Source: a virus. From it: a stretch of 64,000 bases of DNA. Below are positions 57,001 to 64,000 of the stretch, one piece after another. The translations under genes were made by a program, and so were the position numbers. Location of the stretch: positions 1 to 64,000 of the IMG/VR virus record IMGVR_UViG_3300036760_000139, one strand, 5' to 3'. Numbering within the stretch: the stretch's first letter is position 1; each line of letters opens with the position of its first letter. The notes beneath the pieces were generated by a model. It worked only from the letters and a program-made list of their open reading frames with translations, had not been told where the DNA came from and did not search any database.

Positions 57001-60000
57001 CGATACGTCAAGCGCGAGCGCGGCTACATCCTCCCCAAGAGCAAGGAGGCAAAGGTTCGCGCCGCACTGGACGCGGCACTTACACCCCCGCCCCCTGCGG
57101 CAGCAGCCATCACCCCGGCAGAGGTGCCCGTCAAGCAACCGTGGGAGATGACGCGGGAAGAATGGTTGCGCGAGGTCAATGCGGCAAAGATTAACTTCAC
57201 CGGCACTGGCGGTGAGGGGGAATATGGCATGGGCCGGGTTACAAAGGAAGGAAACTTCAACACCGGGGTGGATCGGTTGCGGTTTCTACGCGACAATTTG
57301 CCGGACCATCACGATGTTGAGGGCTTGCAGTATCCAGCGGATCATCAGGAGGTTGTTGCTAAGGCCCTTTCCGAAGGAAAACCTGTCCCCCCCGAAGTCC
57401 TAACCGAGTACCCTGACCTTAAGAATGTTAACAAGAATGTAACAAAACCCGAAATTGCTAACATTCTTCCACCCGCAGTTTCACCCATAGTCGAAAAGAC
57501 AGGCGAGCAAATTCCACCCCCGAAAGTTCCTGCCGTCGAATCCGAGGCCGTCACCGCCGCCATCGCCTCCTACCAGCGCAAGACCCCGACTGACGTGTCG
57601 GGGGTTCGCGCGCGCCGGGACAAGCTAGAGATTCGGCAGGAAGAGATCAACCGCCCGCTGGAAACGCTCAAGAAGGACTACGAGGCGCGACGGAGGGGGA
57701 GCAAGACCCGGGAGGCGGCACAGAAGCGGTACACGACTGCGGTGACCGCCGCCGACGAGGAGATGCGCGGCATCGGCATGGAGCTGGGCAGCCTTCGCAA
57801 ACAAAGTTACGATGCCAGTCTCGAAAACGCGCTTCTCGCCGACCCACAGCGCGAACTCAATGTTGACGACGCAGAGTTGTCGAGACTCGGCGCGGCGATG
57901 AGACTACTGCCAAAGGGCGCCGCAGACGCGGCCCGGCGCCTTGCAACCGAGAGGCTCCGGGTCGTAGCCGAGAAGGAGTCGGCGGGCAAGTCCACTCCCG
58001 AGGAGATCGAACAGGCTACCGAGGATGGCGTGAGGTCTCTGGAATCGTTGCCCCTCATGTCGGCGGATCAGCACCGAGGGGCCATCATCAACAGTCTTGT
58101 CGGAGACCGTCGCGAGCGGATCAAGGAAGCGACGAAGGACGACCCTGACCTCGAGGCCGAGGGCCACGGCTATGGCGGCAGGAAGTGGCAGCAGGATCTC
58201 AAGGCCGCTGGCAGCATGAAGGACCTGGACGGAACCGAACTGGAGATCGCGGATGCCCGCCCGCGCGGGGCCGCGATCCTGGTCAAACAAGAAGCCGACC
58301 GCAAGGCCACCGACCTCGCTGAGCAGAAGCGCGTGGAGAACCTGCGCCGTCCGCTGCCCGAGGGGGTCCGGGAGTTCTCCTACAAGCTCACGAAAGCCGA
58401 GCATCAGGCGCTCGACGAAGCGGATCTTGGGGGGGAGCATGCGGCGGTTGTTTTGTATGGAACGAGGGGACACGCACAGCACGAGAAGGCGGTAGCCCGC
58501 CTCCGTTCTCGCGGACTCATCGCCCCCGACTCGCCGTTCTTGACTCCGCGTGGCGAGGATGTCGCCCGCGCCATCCAGCAAGAGCGCATGGGCCTGCCCT
58601 ACGACCAGCGCCCCGGCATCAACTGGGTGCCGCCCGATCCCGCCGCAATGACTAAGGGATGGGAGGGAGTTGCTGGCAAGGCCGTCGGTGGACTCTTCGC
58701 AGACAAGAACGGCGATCCCTGGATCACCGACGGGTATTTCCTTGTGCGGGCGAAACCTGGAACGAAGGTCCCCGAGGGACCGGCACCCGAGATCGGGCCA
58801 ATCGTCAACGTCACCAAGGCGGACCTCGATCCTGTTAGCGGGTCGGTTGCATGGTATCGCACGCGGGTCCGCGACAACGTCATCCTGTCCAACGGGTTGA
58901 TAGTGAATGCCGATCTCCTAGCCGCCGTCCTCGGTAAGGAAGGCGGAGACCTCTACCATCGGAAGACCGACACGGGCCAGCCGCTCGAGACCAGCACCGG
59001 GCTCTACGTCCTGCGCGGAGATCAGGTCCACGGCGTCATCATGCCGATTCGGGTTGACGGCACGCAAGACCTCCCCGAGAACTACCGCTGGATGTGGGAG
59101 GACGGCAAGATCCACGAGCGCGACCTGACGAAAGCACCTGCGGGCGAAGTCCCGGCTCTGGAGCCGACCGAGGACGGTGGGGTGCAGGAGTCGCTTCCCT
59201 TCGAGGGCGTCGGGACTGAACCCCTTTTGCGGAAAGCCACTCTACCGACCGAACGCATCCCCGTCGCCCCACTCCCCGGGGGCACCGAGGGCGAGACCGG
59301 CCAGCTCATCCCGACCCTCGCCAAGTCACTTGCCCGCCGGATTCGCGTCGCCAAGATGAAGCGCGGGCGGCTCGGCCAGTACGAACCGTCGAGCACCGCG
59401 ACCAGCATCCGGTATCAAGGCGACCTTGCGACTACCTCACACGAGATCGGCCACGACCTTGACGATGCCTACGGGATCACCCCGTTGTTCTCGTCGGGTC
59501 AGTACGATGCCGAGCTCAAGCCGTTCTGGAATCTCGGGACCAAGATCCCGGCCAGCAAGCCCAATGCCATCGTCCTCCGCCGTCAGGAGGGGTGGGCCGA
59601 GTTCCTGCGCGCGATGATCGGGAATCCCGACGAGACACGCACGCAGGCCCCGAAGCTGGCGAAGGTCTACGACGAGCGACTTCCGACGCAGGTCCGTACG
59701 ATTCTCGGCAACTACTCCGACGGGGTGCGTAGGTTTGCTGGATTGTCGCCCGAGGAGATGGTGCGGAGCAACGTCGAGATGGAGGCCGCCACCCGCACTC
59801 AGCGACTCCGTCAGGATCTCGCGGGCACCGGCTATGAGTTCAACACGATGGGGTGGGCCGACAAGCTCGGCTCCAAGATCATCGACGACCTCGGACGAGT
59901 GACGAAGGGGATCGAGACGGCGAAGGAGTTGCGTGGTATTGACCGTCTCCTGCCACAGAACGACCCCGCCATCCTCATCCGCAACTGGTTCGGATGGACC

Positions 60001-62370
60001 GAAGAGCGGTTTGTGGATATACTTGCAAATGGCGTGCCAATCTACGATAAGTACCGGGAGCGGGCCACCGGGCCGTTCGCCGACATCTTCGAGTCCCTGG
60101 ACAACTCGCATGCCGACAAACTCCAGGCGGACTACCGTGACACGGTGGCCCTGTTGCTCGCCGAGCGGGTTGGCGAGAAAGCCGGGTTCATCGACGCCGA
60201 GACTCAAGCCAAGATCGACCAGTGGGATGAGGCGGTCGCCGATGGCAGGATGAAAGTTGAGCGCCGTGATGCGGCGGTGGCCCGGCTGAAGAAGATCACC
60301 GAAGCCCGCAAGGGGCGGCTCGCCGGGTGGGGTCACGGCGTCTACTCGGATACGGAAATTGCAGCATCGGCCATCGAAAACCTCAAGCGCGACCCGGAAC
60401 GGTTTGCCAGGCTCCAGAAGACCGCCGACGCCTACCGCAAGTGGGCCAACGCCACGCTCCGGTACAACGTGGACTCCGGCCGCATGTCCGAGGAGTCCTT
60501 CGCGCAGATCAAGGCGCGGAACCAGCAGTATGCGGCGATGCACCGCGTCGCCTCGGAGATCGACCCCAATTACCAGACCGGGGGCCGGGCCGGGGGCCGG
60601 AAACTCGGGACACCGACGGAGACCGTCCAGAAGTTCACCGGCTCGACCAAGAAACTCGGGAATCCGATTGTCAACCTCATGATGCAGACGGCGGCCATCC
60701 TCCGCGAGGCCGAGCGCAATGCCGGGGTCCGCGCGTTCACCGACATCCTCACCAGCCCGCGCAAGATGGGCGAGGGCACACCGATCCCCTTGGAGCAGAT
60801 TGGGCGACGGGTCAAGGAGGGGACCAAGGACGCGATCACCGTATGGGTCAATGGGAAGCCCCAGGCGTGGCAGTTTGAGGAAGGGTTGCACGCAGAGTTA
60901 CAGGCCCTTGGCAAGTTGCCGATGACCCCGGCGGTCCTCCGGGTGCCTGCCAGTATTCTGCGGTGGTCGGTGGTTCACAGTCCTCCATTCCAAATCCGCA
61001 ACGCGATCCGCGACGCCCTTGAGAGGTTCCGGGTGTCGGACGTGAATTCATTGCCGTGGGACACGCTGAAGGGCTACACCAAGGAGCAACTCTCCGACTA
61101 CCTGCGGGCCGGCGGCGCTACGGGTTGGTACTTCCACGACCGCACTCGCTACGCACTCAAACTCAAGGAGACACTCGACGACCTGGCCAAGGACGAGACC
61201 ACGATTCTCGCCTCCTTCCACAGTCTACGGCGCGGAGCCGAGCGTTTCTACCGGGGGTCGGAGCTCATCGGCCGGATGGCCGAGTACCGCAGGGCATTCG
61301 TCTATGGCAAGGAAAAGCTCGGGTACGACGACTACAATGCCTCGCTGTTTGCTGCGAATAAGGCGCGCGGGCTCATGGACTTCAACACTGCGGGCTCGTG
61401 GATCAGGTGGGTGAATCAGATCATCCCATTCACCAACCCATCGGTTCGTGGTGTCGTCCGCAACCTCCAGGCAATGCAGCAGCATCCAGGAAGGTTCCTG
61501 GCTGCGTGGGCCGCCTCCATCCTCATCCCCAAGCTCATCGAGTATCTGTGGAACTCGACGGGCGATGACGCCGAGGAGTACCGACAACTCCCGGACTATC
61601 AGCGGGACCTGTTCTTCAATTTCAAGATCGCGCCGAATCTCTGGCTCCGCATCCCCCTCGGGTTTGAGGTGGCGGTGTGGGGTGGGTCAGTGACCCGGGC
61701 CATCGACTACGCGCGGGGAAACAAGAACGCATTCGACGGGCACATCGGGCAACTGATGAGAGCTACGTTGCCCCTCGATGAGACTGCCCTTGCCGGGCCG
61801 TTCCGCGGGATCGTACAGATGGCACTCAACTACGACCTGTTCCGCAACCAGCACATCATCCCGGCATGGGAAGAGGGTAAGGACGTTCGGTTGCGGGACA
61901 CCAGCCGCGGCTCGCGCCTTGGTCAGGCGGTCCAGCAGGTTCTCGGTGTGGATGCCCGGAAAGTGGACTTCCTGCTCGTGGAGTCCCTTGGCGATCTCGG
62001 GCGGTACATCCAGGAGGCGTCGAACGTTGGGCGGGCAGAGAAACGTCCGCACACGACCGCCGACATTCTGCGGCAGGTGGGCGCGGTGTTCGCCACGTCA
62101 CCCGCTGGCCAGGCCAAGGACGTGCAGGCGATCTTCGACACTGCACAACGGGCCGGCATGGAACAGGACAAGCAGGTGGCGCACCTCCGCGGCCTACTGA
62201 AGCAAGCCTATGAATCGCCCACGGACAAGGAGCGCGACGCCCTCTTGAAGCGAGTGCGCGAGTACGCGACCAGAATCCGGCCGTTGATCGAGAGACGGGC
62301 TGAGCAGGCCATACAAACCAAGGGACAGAAGATGCAACGCAAGATGTACGGGGCAGAAGCCACCGACTAG
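54064..62370 (+). CDS. Giant polyvalent ejection protein (LPD38-like, with HExxH)
   Basis: A 2768-residue protein. Ala/Gly-rich amphipathic helices at about 290-440 could insert into membrane. Two related modules begin KQPWEM[ST]R[DE]EW (about 589 and 1024) and end GKPVP.EVLTE. A coiled coil lies at about 1190-1260. A metallopeptidase-like site SHEIGHDLDD (His1793, Glu1794, His1797) is followed by EGWAEF (Glu1842/1846 as third ligand). The last 480 residues (about 2290 onward) resemble the large polyvalent protein domain LPD38, including FAANKARGLMDFNTAGSWIR and IIPFTNPSVRG. It is probably carried in the particle and injected with DNA. Two linkers are overlapped by small out-of-frame genes. 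Confidence 0.75.
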   Translation: MPRFLGELPTWPEVEEELKKRQADPATIATVRTKYWADYASTEEIKALPPIHVEATRSRFFQQPVTPDEPRLSLIEKAAALISPPGPPPATPVAALPPTAPPLVAARQPIQGWTAEQMMGQLAAGQAPAIAPPSEVPPLATSHRPPLPGPMNVAEAVVAPGTGRTMAELAAPPARVPVNPVSEAATVAEDVARSVGSALTSLAAIQPGVQERAFGDLRRLVGAGAPAAEYETVNVEGPNGKVISVRRRKAVIRGPETGGERMRATAESLEANAPVPETKAGKIAAETGRAGAGFLKAAPVIALASVLSKTPAAAFAPELAGFLLGSLEAYGSGAGAREVGKTGLGGATQMALYRAGRWTGGKATGGLIAQLANRMPAATAKAAPLIEAAGGALGAGVTTTAGAVAEGMDFGQSIKEVGVPMVVASFLADMAGLPNPVKRGAKVLQRIGLSAKEARDASATVIGLAQAGDAEGAAMTLQDILESAARRRRGEVRPPEGPPLPAEAPPRPPTAPPQAPQQPPTPPQEVVNASAIRTHQGQRVPEAAQEGPQAQGGAQEGQGDRGAHLEQAPPRGPEPVVEGGKGPVQEVAKQPWEMSRDEWNAATRFYRSGKTKNAQLPTGQRVILTNESTAGNFLKQSGPFLETLRRQTVEAALRQGKPVPSEVLTELGLAPAVEKVGTSAEVPIVSPVKTTAATEQPPEHVVRALQKPWRVVSDSVITKTKEQAKETLREAIANGTVTRDTPVRLTDTRELHNLATSGELAEEKSAQIVVGENGEVLPIMGYGHGISAAIILPEGYSRKAAGLEHAQPNEVKIDPKAPAGEMQFIVAGYKRLLTYAELAELIETGKLAALEQAAALHGEKPEIILKGGEILPGEPAAVPGPEVGTPKAAGREPGGLHPTAGEVGIQGGGPAVGAEGTITPGAAPAPPPVPQAVAEVAPAVQSYTIEPASYAKNAIIVRIQGGAEGFKGPLHDAIETLKGRYVKRERGYILPKSKEAKVRAALDAALTPPPPAAAAITPAEVPVKQPWEMTREEWLREVNAAKINFTGTGGEGEYGMGRVTKEGNFNTGVDRLRFLRDNLPDHHDVEGLQYPADHQEVVAKALSEGKPVPPEVLTEYPDLKNVNKNVTKPEIANILPPAVSPIVEKTGEQIPPPKVPAVESEAVTAAIASYQRKTPTDVSGVRARRDKLEIRQEEINRPLETLKKDYEARRRGSKTREAAQKRYTTAVTAADEEMRGIGMELGSLRKQSYDASLENALLADPQRELNVDDAELSRLGAAMRLLPKGAADAARRLATERLRVVAEKESAGKSTPEEIEQATEDGVRSLESLPLMSADQHRGAIINSLVGDRRERIKEATKDDPDLEAEGHGYGGRKWQQDLKAAGSMKDLDGTELEIADARPRGAAILVKQEADRKATDLAEQKRVENLRRPLPEGVREFSYKLTKAEHQALDEADLGGEHAAVVLYGTRGHAQHEKAVARLRSRGLIAPDSPFLTPRGEDVARAIQQERMGLPYDQRPGINWVPPDPAAMTKGWEGVAGKAVGGLFADKNGDPWITDGYFLVRAKPGTKVPEGPAPEIGPIVNVTKADLDPVSGSVAWYRTRVRDNVILSNGLIVNADLLAAVLGKEGGDLYHRKTDTGQPLETSTGLYVLRGDQVHGVIMPIRVDGTQDLPENYRWMWEDGKIHERDLTKAPAGEVPALEPTEDGGVQESLPFEGVGTEPLLRKATLPTERIPVAPLPGGTEGETGQLIPTLAKSLARRIRVAKMKRGRLGQYEPSSTATSIRYQGDLATTSHEIGHDLDDAYGITPLFSSGQYDAELKPFWNLGTKIPASKPNAIVLRRQEGWAEFLRAMIGNPDETRTQAPKLAKVYDERLPTQVRTILGNYSDGVRRFAGLSPEEMVRSNVEMEAATRTQRLRQDLAGTGYEFNTMGWADKLGSKIIDDLGRVTKGIETAKELRGIDRLLPQNDPAILIRNWFGWTEERFVDILANGVPIYDKYRERATGPFADIFESLDNSHADKLQADYRDTVALLLAERVGEKAGFIDAETQAKIDQWDEAVADGRMKVERRDAAVARLKKITEARKGRLAGWGHGVYSDTEIAASAIENLKRDPERFARLQKTADAYRKWANATLRYNVDSGRMSEESFAQIKARNQQYAAMHRVASEIDPNYQTGGRAGGRKLGTPTETVQKFTGSTKKLGNPIVNLMMQTAAILREAERNAGVRAFTDILTSPRKMGEGTPIPLEQIGRRVKEGTKDAITVWVNGKPQAWQFEEGLHAELQALGKLPMTPAVLRVPASILRWSVVHSPPFQIRNAIRDALERFRVSDVNSLPWDTLKGYTKEQLSDYLRAGGATGWYFHDRTRYALKLKETLDDLAKDETTILASFHSLRRGAERFYRGSELIGRMAEYRRAFVYGKEKLGYDDYNASLFAANKARGLMDFNTAGSWIRWVNQIIPFTNPSVRGVVRNLQAMQQHPGRFLAAWAASILIPKLIEYLWNSTGDDAEEYRQLPDYQRDLFFNFKIAPNLWLRIPLGFEVAVWGGSVTRAIDYARGNKNAFDGHIGQLMRATLPLDETALAGPFRGIVQMALNYDLFRNQHIIPAWEEGKDVRLRDTSRGSRLGQAVQQVLGVDARKVDFLLVESLGDLGRYIQEASNVGRAEKRPHTTADILRQVGAVFATSPAGQAKDVQAIFDTAQRAGMEQDKQVAHLRGLLKQAYESPTDKERDALLKRVREYATRIRPLIERRAEQAIQTKGQKMQRKMYGAEATD
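55646..55825 (+). CDS. Nested out-of-frame small gene with consensus ribosome site
   Basis: A 59-residue frame wholly inside the giant gene, in the +1 frame. AGGAGGT (55634-55640) lies 5 bases before ATG 55646. The protein (MPAQYEHIRDSEYRRLRKKG, then LKHKAALKKAKEIAARTWNK and PWSREAKDLFKK) is basic, helical and looks like a normal small protein, whereas the giant protein here is a Gln/Gly/Pro linker. Either an expressed overlapping gene or the remains of a gene absorbed into the giant frame. Confidence 0.6.
   Translation: MPAQYEHIRDSEYRRLRKKGLKHKAALKKAKEIAARTWNKRHPEDPNPWSREAKDLFKK
56681..56872 (+). CDS. Second nested out-of-frame ORF
   Basis: A 63-residue frame from GTG 56681, also in the +1 frame of the giant gene. 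The middle (GESLADYIRRLERLGFKVAG, LRWVPKE) looks like a real folded segment, while the giant protein here is a Gly/Pro/Ala linker. Ribosome site is weak (GGAG 12 bases upstream). Lower confidence than the first nested gene. Confidence 0.35.
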   Translation: MNQPPSPDPKLAPRRQQGESLADYIRRLERLGFKVAGLRWVPKEPSPPAPLPRLLLFRRPSQK

Positions 62371-62391
62371 GCGCCGTACACAGAGGGGAAC

Positions 62392-62667
62392 ATGGCAGAA
62401 AACAACAAACTGAACGGCTGGCTCAAACTCCTGGGAATGCTTGTGTCCTTGTTCGTTTCCATACTCGCGATGTTCTTCACGATGGTCAAACCTGCCGTCG
62501 GGACCGCCGTTGCCGAACAGGTCAAGGTTGAAACCGTTCGGCGGGAGGATGCCATATCGAAAACCGTGGCCTGGGGCACTGAAGAACACAAGCAGATAGA
62601 GAACCGCCTGGACAGGCGGTTAGATCGCATGGAGTCCAAGATGGACCGCTTGCTGGAGCGGCGATGA
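62392..62667 (+). CDS. Membrane protein with coiled-coil tail, beside endolysin
   Basis: A 91-residue protein from ATG 62392 (GAGGGGAAC upstream). One membrane segment (about 13-35: LGMLVSLFVSILAMFFTMV) is followed by a charged helical tail (IENRLDRRLDRMESKMDRLL). This resembles hemolysin-XhlA or holin-associated proteins. Its stop overlaps the endolysin start, so a lysis role is likely; a second holin candidate is at 1479. Confidence 0.6.
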   Translation: MAENNKLNGWLKLLGMLVSLFVSILAMFFTMVKPAVGTAVAEQVKVETVRREDAISKTVAWGTEEHKQIENRLDRRLDRMESKMDRLLERR

Positions 62668-63203
62668 GGCCGGTCCTCGACTTCAAGAACGCATCCAACC
62701 GCGAGCAGGTGAAGGCGTCCGCGCTGCGCTTCGGGCTTGAGCCGGAGCTGGTTGCCGCCCTCGTCATGCAGGAGTCCGGGGGCAAGTCCGACGCCTGGAA
62801 CCCCGAGCCCCGCTATCAGTGGTTTTGGGATGTGAAAGCCCAAAGGCCCTTTCGGAGGGTCACGCAGGCAGAGGTCGCGTCGAAGTTCCCGCCGGCCGAC
62901 TTCCCGTGCCGGGCCGGGGACCGCGATCAAGAATGGTGGGGCCAGCAGGCGTCATGGGGACTCCTTCAGATCATGGGGGCTTGCGCCCGCGAGGCTGGCT
63001 GCCATCTTGAGTACCTGCCGGGCCTGTGCGATCCGACCGAGGGCCTGGAGTGGGGCTGCCGGTGGCTTGCCAAGCTGGTGAGCCGGTTCGCGGCGGGTGC
63101 CGTGAGTGCCTACAACGCCGGTCATCCACAACCCGGAAGTGTATACGAGCAGGGTGTTTTGGCCTGGAGAGACAAACTTCGTCCGCTGTTCGTTTCCACC
63201 TGA
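62664..63203 (+). CDS. Endolysin: lytic transglycosylase (SLT type)
   Basis: A 179-residue protein; ATG 62664 overlaps the previous stop. Catalytic Glu37 is in LVAALVMQESGGKSDAWNPE, followed by QASWGLLQIMG and AVSAYNAGHP, the three SLT/lysozyme-fold motifs. An insertion (about 52-90) holds a Cys. No signal peptide or wall-binding domain, so export needs a holin. Cleaves murein glycan strands. Confidence 0.87.
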   Translation: MRPVLDFKNASNREQVKASALRFGLEPELVAALVMQESGGKSDAWNPEPRYQWFWDVKAQRPFRRVTQAEVASKFPPADFPCRAGDRDQEWWGQQASWGLLQIMGACAREAGCHLEYLPGLCDPTEGLEWGCRWLAKLVSRFAAGAVSAYNAGHPQPGSVYEQGVLAWRDKLRPLFVST

Positions 63204-63250
63204 GTAACGTAACGCCGGGTGTTCGTTTTCCTCGGCGATTCCGTCCAAGT

Positions 63251-63326
63251 GTGGCCGTAGCTCAATTGGTAGAGCGGCAGACTGTGGCTCTGCTGGTTCG
63301 GGATTCGAGGTCCCGCGGCCACCCCA
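63251..63326 (+). tRNA. tRNA-His (GTG), CCA encoded
   Basis: Acceptor GTGGCCG/CGGCCAC, D-stem GCTC/GAGC, anticodon stem GCAGA/TCTGC with anticodon GTG at 63283-63285, and a T-arm with TTCGAGG-type loop. Discriminator C and CCA (63324-63326) are encoded. The base before the acceptor (63250) is T, so the G-1 normally encoded in bacteria is absent. Confidence 0.9.
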
Positions 63327-63415
63327 AAACACGGGCAAACAGCCCCCGGGCGAGTAACCCGGGCCCGGCGACCCCGTAGACGCCTCGGACCCGTAGGCGG
63401 GAGTCGTCCTCTTCT

Positions 63416-63468
63416 CACACGTAATCTAGTGTGACACCCTTGACGTGTGCCCCTCTCGGCCCCATTGT
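63416..63468 (+). promoter_or_regulatory. Operator copy 2 plus promoter
   Basis: CACACGTAATCTAGTGTG (63416-63433) followed by ACACCC and TTGACG (63440-63445), with a poor -10 (CATTGT, 63463-63468) after 17 bases. A run of 29 bases from the palindrome through TTGAC is identical to 15207-15235. It drives the phosphoesterase unit. Confidence 0.65.
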
Positions 63469-63510
63469 TAGCGGTGGGCGAGAGGCATGACGTTGGCCCA
63501 AGGAGGCTAC

Positions 63511-64000
63511 GTGGCGAGACCCTGGATGACTCCAGAGGTAGTTGAGAAAGCACGGCAGTTGGTTCGCGGGGGAGATGGGCGGTACAGGCTGATGAAAAAC
63601 CTCGGTCTCAGCGAGGACAAGGTTAGGACATTGCTCGCCGAGGTGAAACGGGGGGGCGAACCGATCACCGAGACGGCTCCCATCGTCCCGCCCACCAGCG
63701 AACTTGCGACGGCGATCAGCGATTCGATCCGGGCGCTTCCCGCGCTCCAGGTGAAGCGCATTGTGCGGAAGGTGGACCCCGAGCTCGACGAGGAGGATGT
63801 GATTCTCCACGTCTCTGATTGTCACGTCGGGTCTCTTGTCTCCGCGACCCAAACCGGAGGACTCGGCCATTACGACTTCGAGGTGTTCACCGAGCGCATG
63901 GAGCGACTGTGTTCCGGTGTCGCCAAGATCCTGCGCTATACCCCGAACCCGGTCAAGCGGGTCCACCTGGTACTCGGCGGGGACATCATCGACGGCTCGA
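63511..64000 (+). CDS. Calcineurin-like metallophosphoesterase, 3' truncated by window
   Basis: The frame is open to the window end (163 codons visible). GTG 63511 is chosen because AAGGAGG lies 5 bases upstream; ATG 63487 is in frame. The N-terminus (about 1-50) looks like a small helix-turn-helix (RYRLMKNLGLSEDKVRTLLA). Then VILHVSDCHVG (Asp-x-His) and VHLVLGGDIIDG (Gly-Asp) are the first two metal-binding motifs of the phosphoesterase fold. Remaining motifs lie beyond the window. Possibly a DNA-processing phosphatase or nuclease of SbcD/Mre11 type. Confidence 0.75.
   Translation, partial: MARPWMTPEVVEKARQLVRGGDGRYRLMKNLGLSEDKVRTLLAEVKRGGEPITETAPIVPPTSELATAISDSIRALPALQVKRIVRKVDPELDEEDVILHVSDCHVGSLVSATQTGGLGHYDFEVFTERMERLCSGVAKILRYTPNPVKRVHLVLGGDIIDGS

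Noticed and set aside
22346-63203. Tail tape measure or sheath
   Set aside because: The only very long gene has polyvalent/ejection features and lies after the tail and fibre genes; no tail tube or sheath motifs were seen.

Overview
The window is a double-stranded DNA phage or prophage of high GC content, with both ends cut inside genes. It carries terminase, portal, scaffold, major capsid, adaptor and tail genes, a tyrosine integrase with a CI-like repressor, and a lysis cassette. I see no tape-measure, tail-tube or sheath gene. There is a P22-gp10-like tail protein, several fibre or spike genes and a very large ejection-type protein, which together point to a temperate podovirus-like phage. 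A two-component spanin pair implies a host with an outer membrane. Promoters resemble the sigma-70 consensus (TTGACA, 17 bases, TATATT).

Layout: 1-2.5 kb holds a truncated BNR-type gene and lysis genes (holin candidate, inner and outer spanin). 2.47-5.3 kb holds tRNA-Arg(CCT), integrase, a small membrane protein and the repressor on the minus strand, opposed by a rightward promoter driving an RHH/HTH regulator. 5.6-15.2 kb is an early operon of recombination and replication functions: ERF annealing protein, RecB-like exonuclease, HNH-AP2 endonuclease, RNA ligase, an endonuclease VII-like HNH protein and a replisome organiser. An unusual array of six modular small genes and two further nucleases follow. 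15.2-18.7 kb carries a DNA methyltransferase, a nuclease-like protein, an HTH protein and a truncated C5-methyltransferase. 18.7-22.1 kb is a leftward operon of about 13 small genes from one strong promoter. 22.3-63.2 kb is the rightward packaging and virion operon, ending with a membrane protein and a transglycosylase endolysin. 63.25-64 kb holds tRNA-His and the start of a phosphoesterase gene.

The most unusual region is 23.8-28.1 kb. The large terminase is split into an ATPase gene and a nuclease gene by about 2.7 kb. That insert contains a short initiator-type tRNA, a tRNA-Trp, a hairpin-rich non-coding stretch, small zinc-finger genes and an endonuclease VII-like HNH gene. Two more genes of the same HNH family follow the RNA ligase and portal genes. 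A 55-base piece of a virion gene from 52 kb is copied, in another reading frame, into the terminase insert.

Other points of interest are an 18-base palindrome repeated at 15.2, 22.2 and 63.4 kb (twice placed identically upstream of a promoter), a small gene with a consensus ribosome site nested out of frame inside the 2768-residue virion gene, and a glycosyltransferase-methyltransferase fusion among the virion genes. All functional calls come from motif recognition by eye; no database search was possible.
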